This document shows, piece by piece, positions 62,847 to 64,000 of a DNA stretch of 64,000 nucleotides. How positions within the stretch are numbered: the first letter of the stretch is position 1; every line of letters begins with the position of its first letter. A program made the position numbers and the translations under genes. Under the pieces are notes generated by a model that saw only the letters and a list, made by a program, of their open reading frames with translations, ran no database searches and was not told where the DNA came from. Source of the DNA: Nocardiopsis sp. NRRL B-16309 (GTDB lineage: Bacteria > Actinomycetota > Actinomycetes > Streptosporangiales > Streptosporangiaceae); assembly GCF_001279585.1 (NCBI RefSeq), contig NZ_LGEC01000087.1, positions 1-64,000 of the forward strand. The letters run 5' to 3'.

Positions 62847-63641
62847 ATGGGTCCCACGTCCGACGACTCGCCCCTGAGGCGCATCAGCTCCGAGGCCAGC
62901 CTGCTGGGCGGCGCCGGCTACGCCGTGCTGCTGCAGATCGCCCATCCGAGCGTCGCGCAGGGCGTCCACGACCACAGCGACTTCTCCTCCCGGCCGCTGG
63001 ACCGGCTGCGCGGCACGCTCTACTACGTGTACGGGCTGGCCTACGGAAGCGAGGAGGAGCGCGAACGCGTCCGCGCCATCGTCCTGGCGATGCACCGCAA
63101 GGTCACCGGCCCCACCTACCGCGCGCTCGACCCGGACCTGCTCCTGTGGGTGGCGGCCACGCTGTTCCACTCGGGAGTCCGGCTCTACGAGCTCACCGTC
63201 CGCGAGTTGAGCGAGGAGGAGTTCGCCGACTACCTCGACGAGGCGTCGGTGTTCGCGACCGCCCTGGGCCTCCCGGCCGAGGAGTGGCCGGCCAGCCCGG
63301 CGGAGTTCGACGTCTACTGGGCCAAGGCGATGGACCGCCTGGAGGTGGGGGACGTCGCGCGCGGCCTGGCCGTTCAGCTGTTCCGGCCGAACAACCCGCT
63401 GCTGTGGCCGCTCACCTACACCCAGCGCTTCCTGTCGGGCGGGCTGCTGCCCCCGGAGCTGCGCCAGAGGTACGGCATCCCCTGGTCGCCCGGCCACCAG
63501 CGCGGGTTCGACCTGCTGATGCGCACGACGCGCCGCCTCTACCCGCACCTGCCCGACCGTGTCCGCACCCTGCCCGCCACGCTGTACCTGCGCTCCCTGC
63601 GCGGCCGTCGGGGGTGGCTGCGGCCGAAGGCCGTCGTCTGA
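62847..63641 (+). CDS. MpaB/DUF2236-family oxygenase-like protein
   Basis: 264 residues: HPSVAQGVHDHS (about 33-44), RTLYYVYGLAYGS-like and the DUF2236 helical pattern. Latex-clearing-protein-like heme-binding family; function in this group is unclear. TACGAT (62835-62840) ends 7 nt before the ATG, so leaderless. A 20-bp palindromic terminator follows at 63693-63712. Confidence 0.8.
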   Translation: MGPTSDDSPLRRISSEASLLGGAGYAVLLQIAHPSVAQGVHDHSDFSSRPLDRLRGTLYYVYGLAYGSEEERERVRAIVLAMHRKVTGPTYRALDPDLLLWVAATLFHSGVRLYELTVRELSEEEFADYLDEASVFATALGLPAEEWPASPAEFDVYWAKAMDRLEVGDVARGLAVQLFRPNNPLLWPLTYTQRFLSGGLLPPELRQRYGIPWSPGHQRGFDLLMRTTRRLYPHLPDRVRTLPATLYLRSLRGRRGWLRPKAVV

Positions 63642-63692
63642 GCAGGGCGGACCGCCCTCGCACAGGCACTCCCGTCAGAGCGGTCGACTCAT

Positions 63693-63712
63693 GCCCGGAC
63701 CGCGGTCCGGGC
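63693..63712. terminator. palindromic bidirectional terminator
   Basis: Perfect 20-bp palindrome GCCCGGACCGCGGTCCGGGC between convergent genes. Confidence 0.65.
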
Positions 63713-63726
63713 GAGGCCGCCCCCGG

Positions 63727-64000
63727 TCACTCGTCTCCCAGCTGCCGCAGGGCCTCACGGGCCTGCTCGGCCTCGCGCAGGCCCAGGTCGGTGAACGCCT
63801 GGACGGCGTCCTCCAGCAGGGAGCGAGCGCGTGCGGCGGGCATCGTGGGCTCCGGGAGCCGGCCGAGGGCGAACGCGGCCCGCGCCATGGCGTAGCGTTC
63901 GTTGCGCTCGACCGCGATAGCGTGCGCCTTCTCCAGCTCGACCGCGGCCTCGTCGAGCCGGCCGGCCGCCGCGTAGGTGATGCCCAGGTCCGTGAGGATC
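63727..64000 (-). CDS. C-terminal end of a TPR-type protein (partial)
   Basis: The last 90 codons of a leftward gene entering from the right edge. Reads ILTDLGITYAAAGRLDEAAV and later FTDLGLREAEQAREALRQLG before TGA, the tetratricopeptide repeat pattern found at the ends of SARP/AfsR- and LuxR-type regulators. The rest lies outside the window, so the protein type cannot be named. Confidence 0.7.
   Translation of the reverse strand, partial: ILTDLGITYAAAGRLDEAAVELEKAHAIAVERNERYAMARAAFALGRLPEPTMPAARARSLLEDAVQAFTDLGLREAEQAREALRQLGDE

Overview
The window is high-GC actinomycete chromosome. GTG and TTG starts are frequent, several genes appear leaderless (TANNNT about 7 nt before the start codon), and actinobacterial families such as BldG, Wbl, MarP, Ssd/Tad and DUF4244 are present. 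The backbone order (acsA, MarP, CoA-type Nudix, nth, crp, MBL hydrolase, RidA/DUF4177, paired ArsA-like ATPases, Wbl, class A PBP, YqeY, metallophosphoesterase) matches the known Mycobacterium tuberculosis Rv3667-Rv3683 and Streptomyces order. I infer a Nocardiopsis-like or related actinomycete. The assignment rests on gene content and recalled gene order, not on a search. Region 1-9.7 kb: the leader and promoter of an rRNA operon that runs off the left edge, then leftward genes for SixA phosphatase with a tiny coupled membrane peptide, a K+-independent H+-pyrophosphatase, DUF309, an alpha/beta hydrolase with no visible nucleophile, a holin-X-like membrane protein and acetyl-CoA synthetase. 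A degenerate Fic-like gene diverges from acsA. Region 9.7-18.5 kb: a 1.1-kb gene-free stretch, then a Tad pilus locus split into two convergent halves (ssd-tadA-tadB-tadC rightward; three small pilin-type genes leftward) and a DUF1998-type helicase. Region 18.7-36.2 kb: BldG and a SpoIIAB-like anti-sigma factor, MarP, Nudix, nth, CRP with a probable autoregulatory site, a membrane protein/XRE regulator/oxidoreductase operon with a clear operator, then the ArsA pair, wblA, a PASTA-containing PBP, yqeY and a phosphoesterase. Region 36.2-49.0 kb: tRNA-Pro(CGG) is the attachment site of a 12.8-kb pSAM2-type actinomycete integrative and conjugative element (AICE) bounded by a perfect 39-bp att repeat. 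It carries int, xis, repSA, a single FtsK-type transfer ATPase, pra, a KorSA-like GntR repressor, a second GntR regulator, a Nudix hydrolase and a flavoprotein, with two recognisable operator families. Its right part is a strikingly AT-rich cargo: a translationally coupled OLD/AAA15-type ATPase plus PIN-domain nuclease. This is the best candidate for an undescribed defence or toxin system. A decayed second copy of the Nudix gene sits at the cargo junction, and beyond the right att lies a scrap of another related element. Region 49.5-58.0 kb: an alpha/beta hydrolase, then two divergent operons around an IclR-like operator. Leftward are an amidohydrolase/deacetylase, a DSD1-type PLP deaminase, RidA and an SSS transporter. 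Rightward are a KDG-type kinase, an IclR regulator and a KDPG aldolase. Together they fit N-acetyl-D-glucosaminate -> D-glucosaminate -> 2-keto-3-deoxygluconate -> KDPG -> pyruvate + glyceraldehyde-3-phosphate. An AA10 lytic polysaccharide monooxygenase 4 kb away could supply the aldonic-acid substrate from chitin. Region 58.2-64 kb: DUF2975 and CPBP membrane proteins around a twin operator, two paralogous membrane-anchored cysteine-pair proteins, the LPMO, an MpaB/DUF2236-family protein and the 3' end of a TPR protein.
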